Part shown: piece by piece, positions 1-12,477 of the stretch
Layout of the letters: every line of letters starts with the position of its first letter
How positions within the stretch are numbered: position 1 is the first letter of the stretch
Origin: Terfezia claveryi
Lineage: Eukaryota; Ascomycota; Pezizomycetes; Pezizales; Pezizaceae
DNA length: 64,000 bases
NCBI GenBank assembly: GCA_015179025.1
Contig: WHUX01000031.1
Coordinates: forward strand, 124,001-188,000
Reading direction: 5' to 3'
Notes under the pieces: model-generated
What the model was told of the DNA's origin: nothing
Database searches by the model: none
The model's input: the letters and a program-made list of their open reading frames with translations, nothing else
Translations under genes and position numbers: made by a program

Positions 1-1882
1 ACTTACTATTCCCCTTCATACTCCGCGCCTTGAGGGTGAAGCTGACATCTATCGAGGAATGAGCCTAGCAGTAGAGCAGCCCCTATTGCCACATGAACAC
101 TCCCTCACAAGCATACTCCTCGAGTGAGTGAGCGCTTGCAGTTTCATTACTGGCTGTGGTGCAGCTCCTGCGTTCCCATAATATTTGCCCAGGAAGGTAT
201 CATGACACGATCTTGCGACTGTTGGCACGACCAATATTTTTATGAAATGGCTTGTCAAAATCCCTGAATGTGTCGCTTGAATTGTCGTGGGAAATTGGAG
301 CTGACTGGAGATCTAGATCTTAACGTGTATCAACAAATAGTTTGGTTATCAACAAACAGCATTCATGTTTCTATATTGAGCTTAGTGTCGTCTCCGTTGA
401 TAGAATGATAGTGGAAGCCTTAACCTTGCTACTTCGAGAAGTACTGGGGCAGGCGTCAACTGATTAAGTACCTCAGTATACCGAGAGACAGTGTGGAATA
501 GTACCTGTTATCCAGAGGGAATTCCAGATGCTCGTGTCCATTATATCATAACGGATACGTGGTGCATGAGTTGTGATTAGGTGTCGTCACAGCCAGAAGA
601 GAAGATGCGATTGGGAGATCGGAAGACTACCGATATTTAGTCTGGTTACCGATATTAATGCCCCAAACAAGGGAATTCGCCGACATTCCAAAGCTTGGTT
701 CGTCACGGACTAGCTAAAATTCGAAAATTCAGCCCAACATCTACCGTAACCCTGTTCAGCTTGAGTAACCGTTATGAAACGGCAGTTGGAATTGGCTGCC
801 CAGCGACAAGATGCGGGGCATGTTAGCTCTCTAAAGCTAAAGGCGACATTTCTCGATGCAGGCACGCTGGTTTTCTCTCACCAGTTCAACTTGGTTCAAT
901 TATTAGGTACTGAGAATTCGGTATCGGCATTTCCCGCGGCTAGCCGTCACGAAACTAGGGCTATTTGCCACCCGCGGGCCTCAAGGTATTGCAAATCTCT
1001 TTTACCGAAATCCCCCTCAATGAGGCAAATTTGCTACTAACTGAATGCATGGAATAAATTTATCAAGTGTTTTTGTGCAATTGTTGGTAACAACACCCAG
1101 TTAAATTTAAGTCAGTCGCGGACTAACGTTAAGGACGGTGCCGGTCTCTCTGTATTGTTCTACACCCTGGCTATAGGTTAATAAACAGGTTATATTGCAA
1201 AGATATGGAAAAAGTGATTCCCAGTGCGGTATCCGCATATCATGATGCTCCTTGGATACCATGTACGTAATGGGAAGCTAGTTCGTTCTATGGAATATAA
1301 AACACGTGAGATACTCTCATTTTATGTACAGTTAATGCTTTACCCTGACTTTGAGAGACGAAATTACCAGTAGAGAGCAGGGGCATGTACGTGTGGAAAT
1401 ATATCCAAGTTTCACATCTCCAATTAATTTTCACCTCCTTTCTTTTGCAAAATCTCCAACATGCCTATTCGTTCTATATATATACATATTTTTTTTTTCA
1501 TTTATAAGATCTCACTACTCGCATGCCCCACTAAGCGGACCATGGATTCCAATGGTATATGCAAGTTAATCTGTATGACCCGCAGAGAGAGAGGAATAGA
1601 TCCTTAGTCGTACTAACACTCGAGTGGAAATTACTTCTAATATCACGCCAAAAAATAGACGACTCCTTCATACAAACGCTCTAGTGGAAAACGAAATAAG
1701 ATCCCCTTGTTCCCTCCTTTCCCGTTTCCTTATCGGTGCCTGTCAAAGTCGTAGGTGTTGGTGAGGAGGTCCATCCGCCTATTCCTGCCATAGAATGAGG
1801 ATTATATAAAATTCACTTTGCAGCCCGCAACTCAAAATATACCAAAAGGTTTCCGCTGACTAGGAAATCCACCTATCGTTTA
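1..1882. other. AT-rich intergenic DNA, no supported gene
   Basis: Short open frames occur (an 88-codon one at 774-1040, for example), but none has a recognisable domain, splice signals or codon pattern. AGTCTGGTT, a 9-mer over-represented in this window, occurs at 639-647. I see no RNA gene or clear repeat here. Confidence 0.6.
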
Positions 1883-3504
1883 TCAAAAGGGTTTCGTGAG
1901 ATCTGCTTTTTCCGACCCGTCTGTCAAGGTTTCATAGGCTGGTTTTTTGGCTGTATTATAGTAATCCACCATCATCCGTAGCTTTCGAATCCACATATGA
2001 ACAAGCATAAAGCAACACTCTGAGTTCAGATGCCGTACTTTTGACTCTGTGTTTGCGTCTTCTTTACCAGGATGGTTTTGTTTGTCTTTTGAATGCTTGC
2101 GTTCTCTTTGCTCTTTCCTCTCCACATACGTTGGTCTATTAACCTCTAGTAAGTCCCAGATCCAGCAAAAGTGTTTGTGTGGTTCGGTTGGATCTAAACT
2201 TGGCCAATAGATGCAGTAGTCTAGAGAGTCTCCATAAGGGACATAATCTACCAGATTGTGTCCCAGAGCATAAGAGGTTGGGAGATCACGGTGATAGTGG
2301 GACTTGAGGTAAGAAATCCTCAGATCAAATTCTTTTGATTCCTCTGTCTCCGGGGTGACGAATGGAGCATTAGGAATCTTGTAGAGTTTGTGAGGCCACT
2401 TAAGTTCGCCTCGAGCGAGTTTCCTATTGCATCGTGACTAGTTAGTGAGTCTCCCGTGTTGATGGAATAGACAAACTACTTAATTTCCTGTCGGCCAAGC
2501 AAATTCCTGCAAAGGAGGATCTGGAAATTTTGCCTGCTGATGTAGGTTAAGTCCCTCGACGTGAGAAGGCTATTTGGTGCAAAGAGCAAAGTATCTTTTG
2601 CATCTATAAAGAGCGACTTGTGGCCTAGGACGTCGTGCCTGGATAGTAAGCCGATATCGAACTCTTTCTTGAGGAACTTCTTCTCCTCCGACAAGCAGAA
2701 TTCCCAACGCCTCTTGCCTCTGTCTGTGAGTTCCTTTCTGAAGTCTTTACTGCTCCATAAAGGATTAATGTTTCCATCTACGAATTTCTCCGGCTTCAGT
2801 AGACTATTATGCTTCAGTTCTACGGATGCATACACCTCATATACACCCTTTCCGCCTTGTTTTTCTATAACTATATTAGTAAACTGGAGGGTTAATAACT
2901 AAGGGGAAGCAGGAAACTTACTATGTATGGTCTCCACGATTTTCCGAAGCATGAGAAGCTGCCCGATGTTCTTGCTAGGATCAACAGCAAAAGTGCAACC
3001 TGCATGCCCGAGAAAGACATATCTTGTGATTTTTTTCCACTCTGGATTCCTCGAGTGTAATTCCTGAACTGAATCGGCTACGTCCTTTAGTACCCCCTTG
3101 AAAGTTTCATAGGAATATGTCTTCGTTGCATGCCGCCTAATGTTGGATATACGACTCTCAAATTGATGGAAGCCAGAGTGATGGCGGTACAACGTTGCAT
3201 GCTGGGAATCAGCGTCCAGAATCCACGGGGCCCGAAGTGGCCTTGGCTCAGCACGAATGGATTCTGTATATGCAGCTTGCAAGCGCTCCCGATCAACTTC
3301 CTTCCAGATGTGCGTTGCAATAGGCCTGAATTCAAGTCTGTCCGGCGTATCGCACTCAGAGCGTAGCCATAAGCTTGGCTGGTAGGATATCTTGAGAATG
3401 TCGGCTGGCCCGAGTTTCTCTTGAGCGTCTCGCCATTTGTTGAAGCGATCTACCCAGAAGTTCTTACGGTCCTTGGGCGATAGAGAAGCTTCATGTAAAT
3501 CCAT
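1883..3504 (-). CDS. SRR1-like domain protein, three exons
   Basis: The product cannot be named firmly. Exons are 3504-2922, 2864-2480 and 2423-1883, totalling 1509 nt (502 aa). Intron 1 (57 nt) has GTAAGT, branch TACTAAT and acceptor TATAG. Intron 2 (56 nt) has GTAGTT, branch CTAAC and acceptor AATAG. Both joins keep frame, which is strong support for the model. Residues of about 165-310 resemble the SRR1-like domain of fungal proteins: a beta strand ending in FLGHAG, a QLLMLRKIVETI helix, a glutamate-bearing strand (VYEVYASVE), a DVLGH segment and the late hydrophobic motif DTLLFAP. The C-terminal 180 residues are rich in aromatics and charge (CIYWPSLDP, CWIWDLLEV) and end in a basic region. 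SRR1 proteins in plants and yeast act in clock or stress-related regulation; fungal versions are mostly uncharacterised. The start is the first ATG of the open frame. Gene model fairly sure, family assignment moderate. Confidence 0.7.
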
Positions 3505-4304
3505 GATAATTTCTACTGTAAATCAGAGCAAGCCCGATCCTCCCAGTCGTCTATAGAATTTAGATTGTTCTAGAGATATCTCTCCTCACGGTCTCTGCGC
3601 TGGTAGGTAACTGTAGATGGACCCTAGAGAGCAGGGCTTGTGCGCAATATCAGCAATATCATGGGTTCGTTCTTCACAAAGAAGACCACATTTGCTTCGT
3701 CATATCTGATATATATATTTCCCACCCGTTGGGTGGTTGGAGTTCTATCAACATGAACCCTAATCTGGCTAATGAACCCGAACTCTCCTATATCTTACAC
3801 GGGAATGTACAGCCCACAGGGAGTTCGCACCGTACTAGGGTTCGAGATTGAAACATTGCATTCTTAACGTCGTTTACGAGCCTTCAGAGAAGTCTGGTAT
3901 TCCGGTTCTCGAATGGTACTATTGCGACTGAAACCCCGTCCAACGCCATGCTTAAGCCTCTCGCGCTCTTTGAATAGATGACACAGGCAAGCAAAAGGAC
4001 GTTGGGTAATCCAAGTTGTTTTTATGTGTTTTGTATGTGTGTCGCAGGATATTTCCCCTGAATCTGTGCGTGCGATAGCAAGGTGCTACAAAACCTTCGG
4101 CCAAACAGTGTCAGTATTCCAATACGGCCGCCAAAGTTAAATGTAGGAAGTTTGCTTATGTTACCTAGGTTACCATTTTTCTGGAATGGGGTTCCTGTAT
4201 TAATTCAAATTGCGTTGACTGCTAGCGGGAAGATTCTGTGCCCTTTCTTTTGTATCCATTCTTTTGAACTTGGGGACTACCTACTGATCATGGAATGTTT
4301 CTCT
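3505..4304. other. Intergenic, upstream of the SRR1-like gene
   Basis: This stretch should hold the promoter of the minus-strand gene ending its 5' side at 3504. No TATA box or other site can be singled out, and no supported gene was found. Confidence 0.5.
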
Positions 4305-4554
4305 CAGTTCAAGTTCAGTTTCACGGGTTAGGAGGTCGAGGCCCAGTCAGGCCCCCGGGTCATCGGTTAATCCGTTAATGACAGCATGGGGCTTCGTCCC
4401 GGTATTTGTATTTATTTTGCGTGGTTCTGGCAGACTAATTTGCCTTAACCTTGAATCCACCCGGGTTTCTGGGTGGCTCCTCATGGCCCCCCTAATTAAC
4501 GGGGCAGCATAGGAGTAGCAAGTATTTGAAAAAAAAAAAAAAAAAAAAAAAAAA
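4305..4554 (+). mobile_element. SINE-like retroposon, near full length
   Basis: A 250-bp insertion ends in about 26 A residues and is flanked by a perfect 15-bp duplication (ATGGAATGTTTCTCT at 4290-4304 and 4555-4569). The body runs GGAGGTCGAGGCCCAG, then a region shared with the minus copy at 25964-26190. It closes with the 3' module: a CCACCCGG...GGGTGG hairpin, then CCCCCTAA...GGGGCAGCATAGGAG, then the A tail. No ORF is present. The A tail and variable-length target duplication mark target-primed reverse transcription. The first 26 nt may hold Pol III signals, but I could not assign clear A and B boxes. Confidence 0.85.
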
Positions 4555-4569
4555 ATGGAATGTTTCTCT

Positions 4570-5528
4570 AGCTAGTTATAGATAAGCTGGCCTGTCGACT
4601 GATTTGTTTCACAGCCAGCACATTGGAGAAGCTTCCCTGAGAATGAGGTCTACAAACAGAGCACAGGTAAATAAGCAAGGAATCAGACAATGTTCGGCCT
4701 TCGGGTCTCTGTATGATGCTATATTCATACCAAAGTAAGAACAAGAGAAACCTCTACAAACACGCCATGTCTAGCGCCTAGTAGAACATTACATTCAAGT
4801 TAAGAATGTAGGTAAGAGCAAGCATAGGGCATACTCTCGTCATAGGGATACCCCTCATGGTCCCCCCATACAGAAAGACTTTTTAAATTCATCAATTCGC
4901 TCGATAAGGAATCAACTTGCAGGGGTCTACGTTATATGTGCAATTATCCTTTCGGTGCTGCCAGACTGGCAATTAAATACGTTATACAACTTGACTTTGG
5001 CGAAGAGTTCATGAATCACCATAGATCACAGTAGGGTATTTTCAGTAGTCGTAGGATAGATATGTCTATATTCAAGAAGCGCACAACGTCAGGCATGGTC
5101 AGAGAGTGAGGGATAAAGATATGAGCCAGTTGGAAGTGATACGCAAAGGGAAAGACATCGAATTGAGGGCTACCTACGTCGGAATACTTAGACCACCTCC
5201 AACACCTATTTCTAGTCTCATCTGTTTATTTTGTCATGTATGTAGATTTTCCCGATATAAGCATATATTCGTTATCAGCATGCTACCTCAATTCCCGACC
5301 ATATGCTTATAATTTAGAGTATACTGTATTGGAATGGAGTGAGCTGGATCGATTATTAGAATTGAATTTATTCCGCGAAAATGATTAGCATCTTTGACAA
5401 TACAGGAATTGATTCACAACCCTTTGAATTACCGACTAGGCAGGCCAACCTTGGGGCGGAGATCCTGAGTGGGCTTCTATGGTGAATATAATTTATGCGC
5501 TACAATAAACTGTGTGACTTGACCACAG
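4570..5528. other. Intergenic, nothing recognised
   Basis: AT-rich sequence with short random frames only. No repeat, RNA gene or coding exon could be supported. Confidence 0.5.
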
Positions 5529-6002
5529 CTACATAAATACATAAAAGGAAAAGACAGATGAAATTATAGGACTTTGCGGGACAGCTGCTCTGGCTTTTCT
5601 GAGAGAGTCAACACAACGCCCAAATTCAAACCACTCGGACAATATTTCCCATCCGTGACCTTCTATAAACCTTGTCAATTCAGGGTAATTCCTTAGAATG
5701 TAGCTTGCAGAGGGCTCGCATCCACAAGATGGAAAACATGGGATATAGTCAAGTTCCAGCTCTGAGGAACCGTTGAGATCTTGCACTTGGGGAAATCGCC
5801 ACTCCGTCGCTCGGCAATTCCATATTGAGAAAATACAAGCCCAAAAGTTGTTTGAAGGCAGTTTGGTGGAGCTATTTGAATGAAAGTATTAAATGATGTA
5901 GACGTACTCAAATAAGAAATTACCTAGTTTTGCTCTGTCCAATACGATCTCTGGTGGCCGTTGGGATAGACTGAATATCCTCAAAATGAGTGTTATTAGA
6001 CT
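5529..6002 (-). CDS. Partial two-exon gene of unknown function
   Basis: Two exons, 6002-5924 and 5871-5529, are joined by a 52-nt intron (GTAATTTC ... CAAATAG). The join makes a continuous 139-residue frame ending at a stop. The frame upstream is closed by a TGA, and an acceptor-like TTAG stands just before the first exon, so at least one 5' exon is missing or unrecognised. The protein contains NFWACIFSIWN, a cysteine cluster (CFPSCGCEP) and a helix-like stretch (LTRFIEGHGWEILSEW). I recognise no family. The last residues (SSVFSFYVFM) may be read-through of an unspliced intron. This may be a live gene with a missed start or a relic. Confidence 0.4.
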
Positions 6003-8948
6003 CTAATTTTGGGTATCACGTTCGGGAGTCAGAGGCCAGCTATTTTGTTGGAATAGGGAATCTATAGGTGGGATCTAGGGCCTTATTCATTCAATGTAGT
6101 TACGACCACAAATCCACTTTGTAATTGGGAATTTTTCTATTTCTGAAAGAAAGTTCGAACATAAAAATGTCAATCAGAATTATGCCGATATCTTAATGTA
6201 TCTGAGTCTTAATGTATCTGAGTGGATAAAATATCCAATGTGCTTTTTCTCAACAATATTAGCCTCGACTTCCTACTGTCCTGCCTCAGTTTGGATGCCG
6301 CTTGATGCTAGTAGTCTTGCTCCGGTCCCGTGCAGAAAGATTGCGGTAACGTGAGCAGCATAGTAGCAGACCCCCACTTAAAATAAACCTGCCTGGGCAC
6401 GATAACAAGCTACCACGGTATACATGTCGTTAGGCTAAGGTGCAGTATTTAGTGCCGCAATATTAATCAAGGTCACTTTTATATTTTGTGCTAGCTTGGC
6501 TTCCAGCAATTACGTGCGCGTAAATGCGAGGTATGTAGCACTATAAATGATTGCTACTCGCTAGTCTATATAAAATCTAAATACACTCCATACCTCAAGA
6601 TACATATGTATGAAATCAAAATCCGTTTAACTCTACCAACGCCTCGTCTTCAGCTTAGTCTCGTGATCAGCTGCTCTGGCAAGATACATCCGGTAACATA
6701 CCTAGCAGAAGCAAATAACCGCCATATCAAGATTTAAATCCCAGGATCTCAATAGAAAGGGTTTTCTAGGACATAATGCGATTTGTTAGATGGAAATGCT
6801 TCCTCCACCTCGACCGGCGACCTGAGAGTGCTATCGTGCATACTGGATTTGACGCCATTTCTCTCGTGATGCTGTCAGTTAAGCTTCGAGGTCACCGCAA
6901 ATATACATGTATGTGGAGTTGCGTCCGTAAAATGCCTCTCCCAAAGGGACCGGACCTGCGAGCATAGAGCACTAACGGTAATATTGTGCGATCCATAATT
7001 AACACAAAACAATTTCCCTCAAAAAATAATCACCTAGGTAAGCCTTAGGAATAACAACAGTTTGTGGTCAAAAGTCTTGGTGAAATATTAATCAGCGGGA
7101 GGAACCATACGATCTGCCTCAGCGCTATATACCTCACAACAATGTCACGCAAAATGGCAGTGGTAGAGAAATATTACCGTTTTTTTACATCTTCAATCTT
7201 CAATCTCGTTGATCCCACAGATTTCTGGTTGCCCTTAGTCAACTATCAAGAACTTTCTAAGTTAGAAAGCCGGTCCCACCAGAATTTGTGGTCTGGTTGG
7301 CACATTTCTATTGGAAAGAGGTAGGCACTTTGCTTAGTACAGAAATACATAAATAAACTGCAAGATGGGGGCGGAGTGCATCTGTTCACGTGACTCGCAT
7401 AAGAAACATGAATGCAATAACTCAAGGGTGCACCCAAATTCACATCCGAGGGAAGGGCTGCTTGAAAGTCTGGGGATATAAAAAAAGAAAGCTACTGCTT
7501 CGCTGTAAAAAGGAGAAAGGAACCTGAAGTTTGGATATCGAACATTAATACACTCAATACGAGCAAGCAGATTTCATAGTGCGAGTCCGGAAATATAAGC
7601 GTTGGCTTCGGAAATCATAAAAATCTGGTACTATCTTGCTGGGGAAGGTAAGATACATCACTGACGCTTGAAAATCGTACAACAGTGGCAGAAAGTCACT
7701 TCCGAAATCGCAAGCTTGCTGTCTGCAGTAAATAGCACCGGAAATCAGTCAACTACCAGCAACTGCTTGTTGTAGAACGTGAAGCTGTTGCAGAGCGCAT
7801 TGAGAAGGAGAAGGAGGTGCCTAGTTATCATGAGTCTTTGTAGTGCTACCAAATTTACCTAAGGTAACAGGACGTTCCAGCTGTAACCAATTGAATGGGG
7901 AAGTCATCGAGCAGAGATCAGTTCTAATCTATTTCAGTGTTACAGCTCCATTGCTGTATGAACTTGAATTAAAACATACTCTAACACCTGGATTTTTTGA
8001 CGTTCCTCTTGGTGAGTAGCTTTTTCACGCTCATATTGACAATGGATTATTAAAATAGGTAGACGGCGCATTACTCCATCAGCTCAAACAGGTAGCTTGT
8101 CGTTTAGCACATAAGGTATGTTCGATTTGAATCCATACTGTCTTAGAACTTTGGGTGCATAGGCGCGAGACTGGAGAAACTCAAACGGTAATGGTGTTTG
8201 ATTATATTATAAAGATGGTAATGTGATCCTAAATAGTGAGAAATCCGCCGTATTTTGAAGAAATACTTGAATAACCTTTTTCCTTCTAGGTGATATTCCA
8301 CCTTCTACGTACTGTATTTGTTCCTTATGTACAATTATGTGCCGGCCGATCTTGTTCCCACTCAGCCAGTTGGTCTTCAGATTGAAACTTCTGCCCTGGC
8401 TATTGCGGCTTAGGTAAGTGCTACTATTGCATATATCCTATATTAATATACGGTCAAGAACTTACCTACGTCTGTACCAATTCTACTGTCAATTCATTTA
8501 CTGTTGCCCACCAACAGAACATAGATTGGTTAATCAGTTGAACAATCCAACAATTAATTCATAAATCGGGTTAACATCAGTCTATGCGCAGTTTATGTAT
8601 GGTCTGAACAGATCCACCAGGTAGCATTTGGGATTGGTTACTCCTTACCCAGCTCGACTGTATGCAACATGAGGGCATTGATTTCTTTTGTATCCTCGTT
8701 GGTCACAGTCACAGGGTGTATAGTACTTATTGCTACCAATACGGTAATCTCTATTGATTCCAAGAACTATATAAATATTGATCAAAATCTGGAGTTCCGC
8801 CATCCTCTCTGCAATCCAGCAGATAAGTCCATCCGGAAACATAAGTTTAGCTCAAACCAAACAATTCCACTCCCCTGTCCCCTGTGAGTCCTATCTCTCT
8901 TCATGATTTAATATAATTGAGCTTCTAGAAGTCTTTAACTGACACTTA
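6003..8948. other. Long gene-poor region
   Basis: No ORF above 86 codons and no recognisable domain. TAGTCTCGTG, the terminal sequence of the foldback element at 12214, occurs at 6656-6665 without an inverted partner nearby. A short duplication (CTTAATGTATCTGAGT) lies near 6193-6225. The remainder looks like decayed unique sequence. Confidence 0.5.
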
Positions 8949-8969
8949 ACCAGCGCCTTCCTGGTCAAA

Positions 8970-9260
8970 ATGCAACTCACACCACCTTCGTCCTCCTCAC
9001 CATCCGCCTGGTAATTCATCGGCTACACCGAAGCAAACTATCAAGGTAGCGAAGTCATGAATTACCTCGGCGCCGGTACCTAAGAAAACTTCTGCTCCTC
9101 CGACAATAAGCAATTGTCCTCTAACGGCACTCTTTGGGTCACTCTCGCAACTTCAAGATGTACGAGTGACGGAGCCTTTCTAGCAGGCCTGGGGCTCAAT
9201 CGGACAAGAGGTTCCTGATATGGGCGCTGCGAGGGGCCATCTCATAGCCTAAGGCCCCAT
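8970..9260 (+). pseudogene. Relic of a small secreted protein gene
   Basis: One frame reads FIGYTEANYQGSEVMNY, then LGAGT, a stop, ENFCSSDN and LWVTLATSRCTSDGA. The order of glycine-aromatic strands and spaced cysteines resembles small secreted fungal proteins with a crystallin-like fold. The hydrophobic leader (TTFVLLTIRL) just upstream is in a different frame. In-frame TAA codons stand directly before FIGY and before ENFC. A frameshift plus two or more stops make this a dead copy. Family resemblance is by eye only; the live function would have been extracellular. Confidence 0.35.
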
Positions 9261-9326
9261 TGACGTATAGACTTCAAAGGGAAAAAAAAAAAACCTTTTT
9301 TATGTGCTACTAAGTAAGTTGCTTAC

Positions 9327-9351
9327 GTAGGGTAGGGTAGGGTAGGGTAGG
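9327..9351 (+). repeat. GGTAG microsatellite
   Basis: About five copies of the pentamer GTAGG/GGTAG. It is not the TTAGGG telomere repeat of most filamentous fungi. It lies in non-coding DNA. Confidence 0.8.
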
Positions 9352-10064
9352 TTCCGTCGACCCTTATATTTTGACAATGACAGTGGTCGAGTCACTATAA
9401 CATATATTAAAATAGCAACTGACGTTAGCAAGCCGCTGAAGTAGTAGCTCGCTCGATCATGCCTACATATATCTAACTGTTAGAAACAAGCTTTTCCCAC
9501 TCATAGGTTTCATAGGGCAGTTCGATAAAAAACAAGGAAAGATAAATTACATATATGAAGATCACTCAAGTTTCTTACTTAAAATATGGGATTCAAATAG
9601 AGTCTAGATAAAATAATCACCGCCATGGTGGAGATACCACTCCGCTCGTGCATGCATGTCGACGCTAGGTGGCTATGATTCAATTCACCAAGGCCGGTAA
9701 ACGGAAACGGCGCATGTCTTAGAAGAAGCAGGAAGAAAGTCATCTATTCAGCCCCAAGCCAGGATTCACTTCCGAATGCGGAAAGAAATCTGCCCATAAG
9801 CAAAGCTCAATTGGCACCGATATTACGATTCATGTGACAATACAAAGTGTTGGGCTCGACAGCCCTATCGCATTTTTGGTCACTGGGCTTCAGCATCTGA
9901 ATGGAGGCAAGGCGATTCTTCGAGCTCATGATATAAAACTGGAGTTGATTCCTTCATCCCATTCTAATATACAACATTGCAGACACCCAATCCGCATCTC
10001 TGCCAGCATACGAGACTTGTTATAGGTATTATAGTGTATAGATTTCCATATTTCAACAATTCTC
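9352..10064. other. Intergenic, upstream of the hemerythrin-like gene
   Basis: Contains the promoter region of the gene starting at 10065. No specific element could be identified, and short frames here have no support. Confidence 0.5.
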
Positions 10065-11024
10065 ATGGCGGCAGTCGAAGCAAAACCTCTCTCTCCGGAG
10101 TTACAAGAGGAGATAAAACAATGGACTGCAGGAAATTATCTTGTTTGGACAACTCCGGGGGAACCTTTCCCTCTCATTCAGTCACCTGCAAAGCTTCTTC
10201 AAAGAGCGGTATGTCTTCGGATTCAACAAGTCCATAACATATGAATTGACCATAGCTAATGTGTCTTACAGGATGATAATTTCATCAAAGGTGCCACTGC
10301 CATGAGTTGCATCCACAACGTGATCATCCGCGGTCTCAACTCTATCTACCTCCAGGCGCGGAATGTAGCACCTACAAAAATCCCAGCCATTACCCCCGAT
10401 AATAGAGTCGACATCGAAACCCGAGACGACTTTGTCGACTACGCCAGGGAATGGTCAGTTTTGCTCCATATCCACCACCATGGGGAGGAGAATTTCTTTT
10501 TCCCTGAGATTGACAAAGCCCTAAACGGCAAAGACATAATGGAAAGAAATGTCCAGCAACACCGACTCTTCGACGGGGGTGTCAACCGATATGATCAATA
10601 CCTCGAGCAAGTCCGACGCCCTGCGAAGGGTGTAGAGCGAGTTGGGGAAGAGAAATTCCTATATGGTGCGGAATTGTGTGAGATCATTGAGAGCTTCGGA
10701 AGTATCCTAGTTAGCCATCTTAACGAGGAGATTGGTACCCTTCTTTCCTTAAGGGCTTGGGATGAGAAATTGAATATTCACAGATTTATAGAGATTGAAG
10801 GTGAAAAGGCTATGAAGAACTGCTCGTTGTTGGGGACCATGGAATTTATTTGGCACAATCTTGATGCGGGATATGAAGATGGGATCCATAAGGATTTCCC
10901 CCCAGCACCGGCACCTCTCAAGTTCATGCTCAAGAATGTCCTTTGGTTCCCCAACAGAAGAATGTGGAGGTTTTCCAGCTGCACGAGTGCGATGAAGCCA
11001 AGGCCTAAGTTGTTGTATGCATAA
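10065..11024 (+). CDS. Hemerythrin-like (HHE) domain protein, two exons
   Basis: Exons 10065-10208 and 10272-11024 are split by a 63-nt intron (GCG|GTATGT ... GCTAAT ... TTACAG), giving 298 aa. The ATG at 10065 opens a frame that joins exon 2 in phase 0. The hemerythrin di-iron pattern is complete: His63, His117-x3-Glu121 within a HIHHHGEENFFFPEI stretch, His145, and His197-x3-Glu201. These side chains on a four-helix bundle bind two irons and carry oxygen or sense oxygen or nitric oxide in known members. The fungal cytoplasmic versions are mostly uncharacterised. No signal peptide or membrane helix is seen. The C terminus (about 225-298) is a non-domain extension ending in a basic PRPKLLYA. 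All key residues are present, so it is likely functional. Confidence 0.9.
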
Positions 11025-12204
11025 CTGCCCATAAACGAGTAGGGAAAGAGGTCGGTAGGATAGATGATACATTCAATTTTGGTATAATTGTAATTGGCTA
11101 TGTTCTACTGATAATAATGTATTCAGACTTTGCACTTGAGTTGGAATAGTTCTCATATAATTGAGTTATTCGGACTAGTTAGGTTTATCGGAGCAGTACC
11201 TATTAATGGTACTATGAAAGGTGATTCTACTTTTCCACCTCCTCTCCACGGTGGTAAAGGATGCTTCTTCAAATCTTATCGTATCTCCATCTAGCTTTCT
11301 TGGACTGAATTCTAATCTAACCAAGCCAACTAAATTTCGTTCATGCCATTACGTATACATCTTTTGTTCACCAGAAATAAGCAAGCAATTTGCATTTAAT
11401 AATCCATGCCAGCACCCTTACTGGTACCTACCTACCCCCTGCTCCGCACGGGAAGCACCCCGGTTTGTGCGAAATGTGGCCGGTAACCAGACGGCTGGGA
11501 GGTTTGACGGGGACAGGGGTGTCGGATAGAGGTTTTTTTAGGTGAAAATCTGGCTGGATGGAGTAATTAACCAGTCTTGGAACTTATTTGGTAGACCTCT
11601 TTTGTGCGACTGGAATCAGGCAATCGGCGATCAGTAGGAATGTCGTTCCCGATTCTTGAAGGTACAGTGCCAGTAGCTAACTAAGGGTAGTGATACCAAC
11701 CTCCGGACGTTCCGTGGAATGTTTGATTTTATGTGTAAATTAAGAATTTCAATATCCCTGTTACTTGCACGCTGACATGAACGATGAGTGAACATGAAGC
11801 TGGTAGCACAATGGTTTTCCATACCGCAGAAGGCAAATCATAGCTCTAAAACTCACTTGCCACGCATACAGGACCCTAGTATAGTACCGTACCGGTATTC
11901 CGAGTCTCGCATCATTTCAGCCTTACACCTGATTGTTCGGTGAGGCTCCTTGGTATGCCATTTCACTGGGATAGCGCTGGTGATGCGGTATTGATTACTT
12001 CCTGATGAAAAATAATCGTGAGCCGCAGTGGATAGGCTTCTCCTCTAATTGGCATTGGTTCTAGTCTAAGCACTGGCAATTGTGAATGACTAAGGATTTG
12101 TATATGGATACCTTGTGACATTACCCTCATACCCGATGCTTGTGCCAACCAGACTAGTGATAATGATTCACCATTTGCTACCTATTTTGGCAACGGTATA
12201 TTCT
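11025..12204. other. Intergenic between hemerythrin-like gene and transposon nest
   Basis: Holds the 3' end of the preceding gene and unassigned DNA. AACCAGACT (reverse of AGTCTGGTT) lies at 12147-12155 in the longer shared string GTGCCAACCAGACTAG. No gene found. Confidence 0.5.
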
Positions 12205-12213
12205 AATTTCTGG
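12205..12213. repeat. Target-site duplication of foldback element, left
   Basis: AATTTCTGG, repeated exactly at 20945-20953. The 9-bp length fits Mutator-like transposition. Confidence 0.8.
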
Positions 12214-12247
12214 TAGTCTCGTACCCAGACCCTCCAGAGAGGGTCTT

Positions 12248-12407
12248 TGAAAGGACATAAACAACACTACCTAGCCAGGAACTACTGTATTAGATAGTTT
12301 GGATGAAGCTAGTCTAGTGGGTCCGTAAGGTTAAAACCTTCAGACCCGACCATTCCCGAGCATGATCATGACGAGAATACATCAGATCTTCCAGCAGTAT
12401 TCTTCTA
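12248..12407 (+). repeat. Copia left LTR
   Basis: 160 bp, starting TGAAAGGACATAAAC and ending ATTCTTCTA. One difference from the right LTR (C in CTTCCAGC here, T there). Being so short, it leaves little room for a classical promoter; no TATA box is obvious. Confidence 0.95.
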
Positions 12408-12421
12408 GGTTATGATCCGGT
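12408..12421 (+). promoter_or_regulatory. Copia primer-binding site
   Basis: GGTTATGATCCGG directly follows the left LTR. Its complement contains TCATAACC, the anticodon-loop sequence of initiator tRNA-Met. This suggests priming by a half-tRNA, as known for Drosophila Copia. Inferred from sequence only. Confidence 0.6.
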
Positions 12422-12477
12422 GACGCTTGATCTTCATATCTACATCTTCATTTTTTTCCAGACCACTTCACTGCAAG

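Noticed and set aside
9327..9351. Internal telomere repeat
   Set aside because: The unit is a GGTAG pentamer, not TTAGGG, and only five copies are present.
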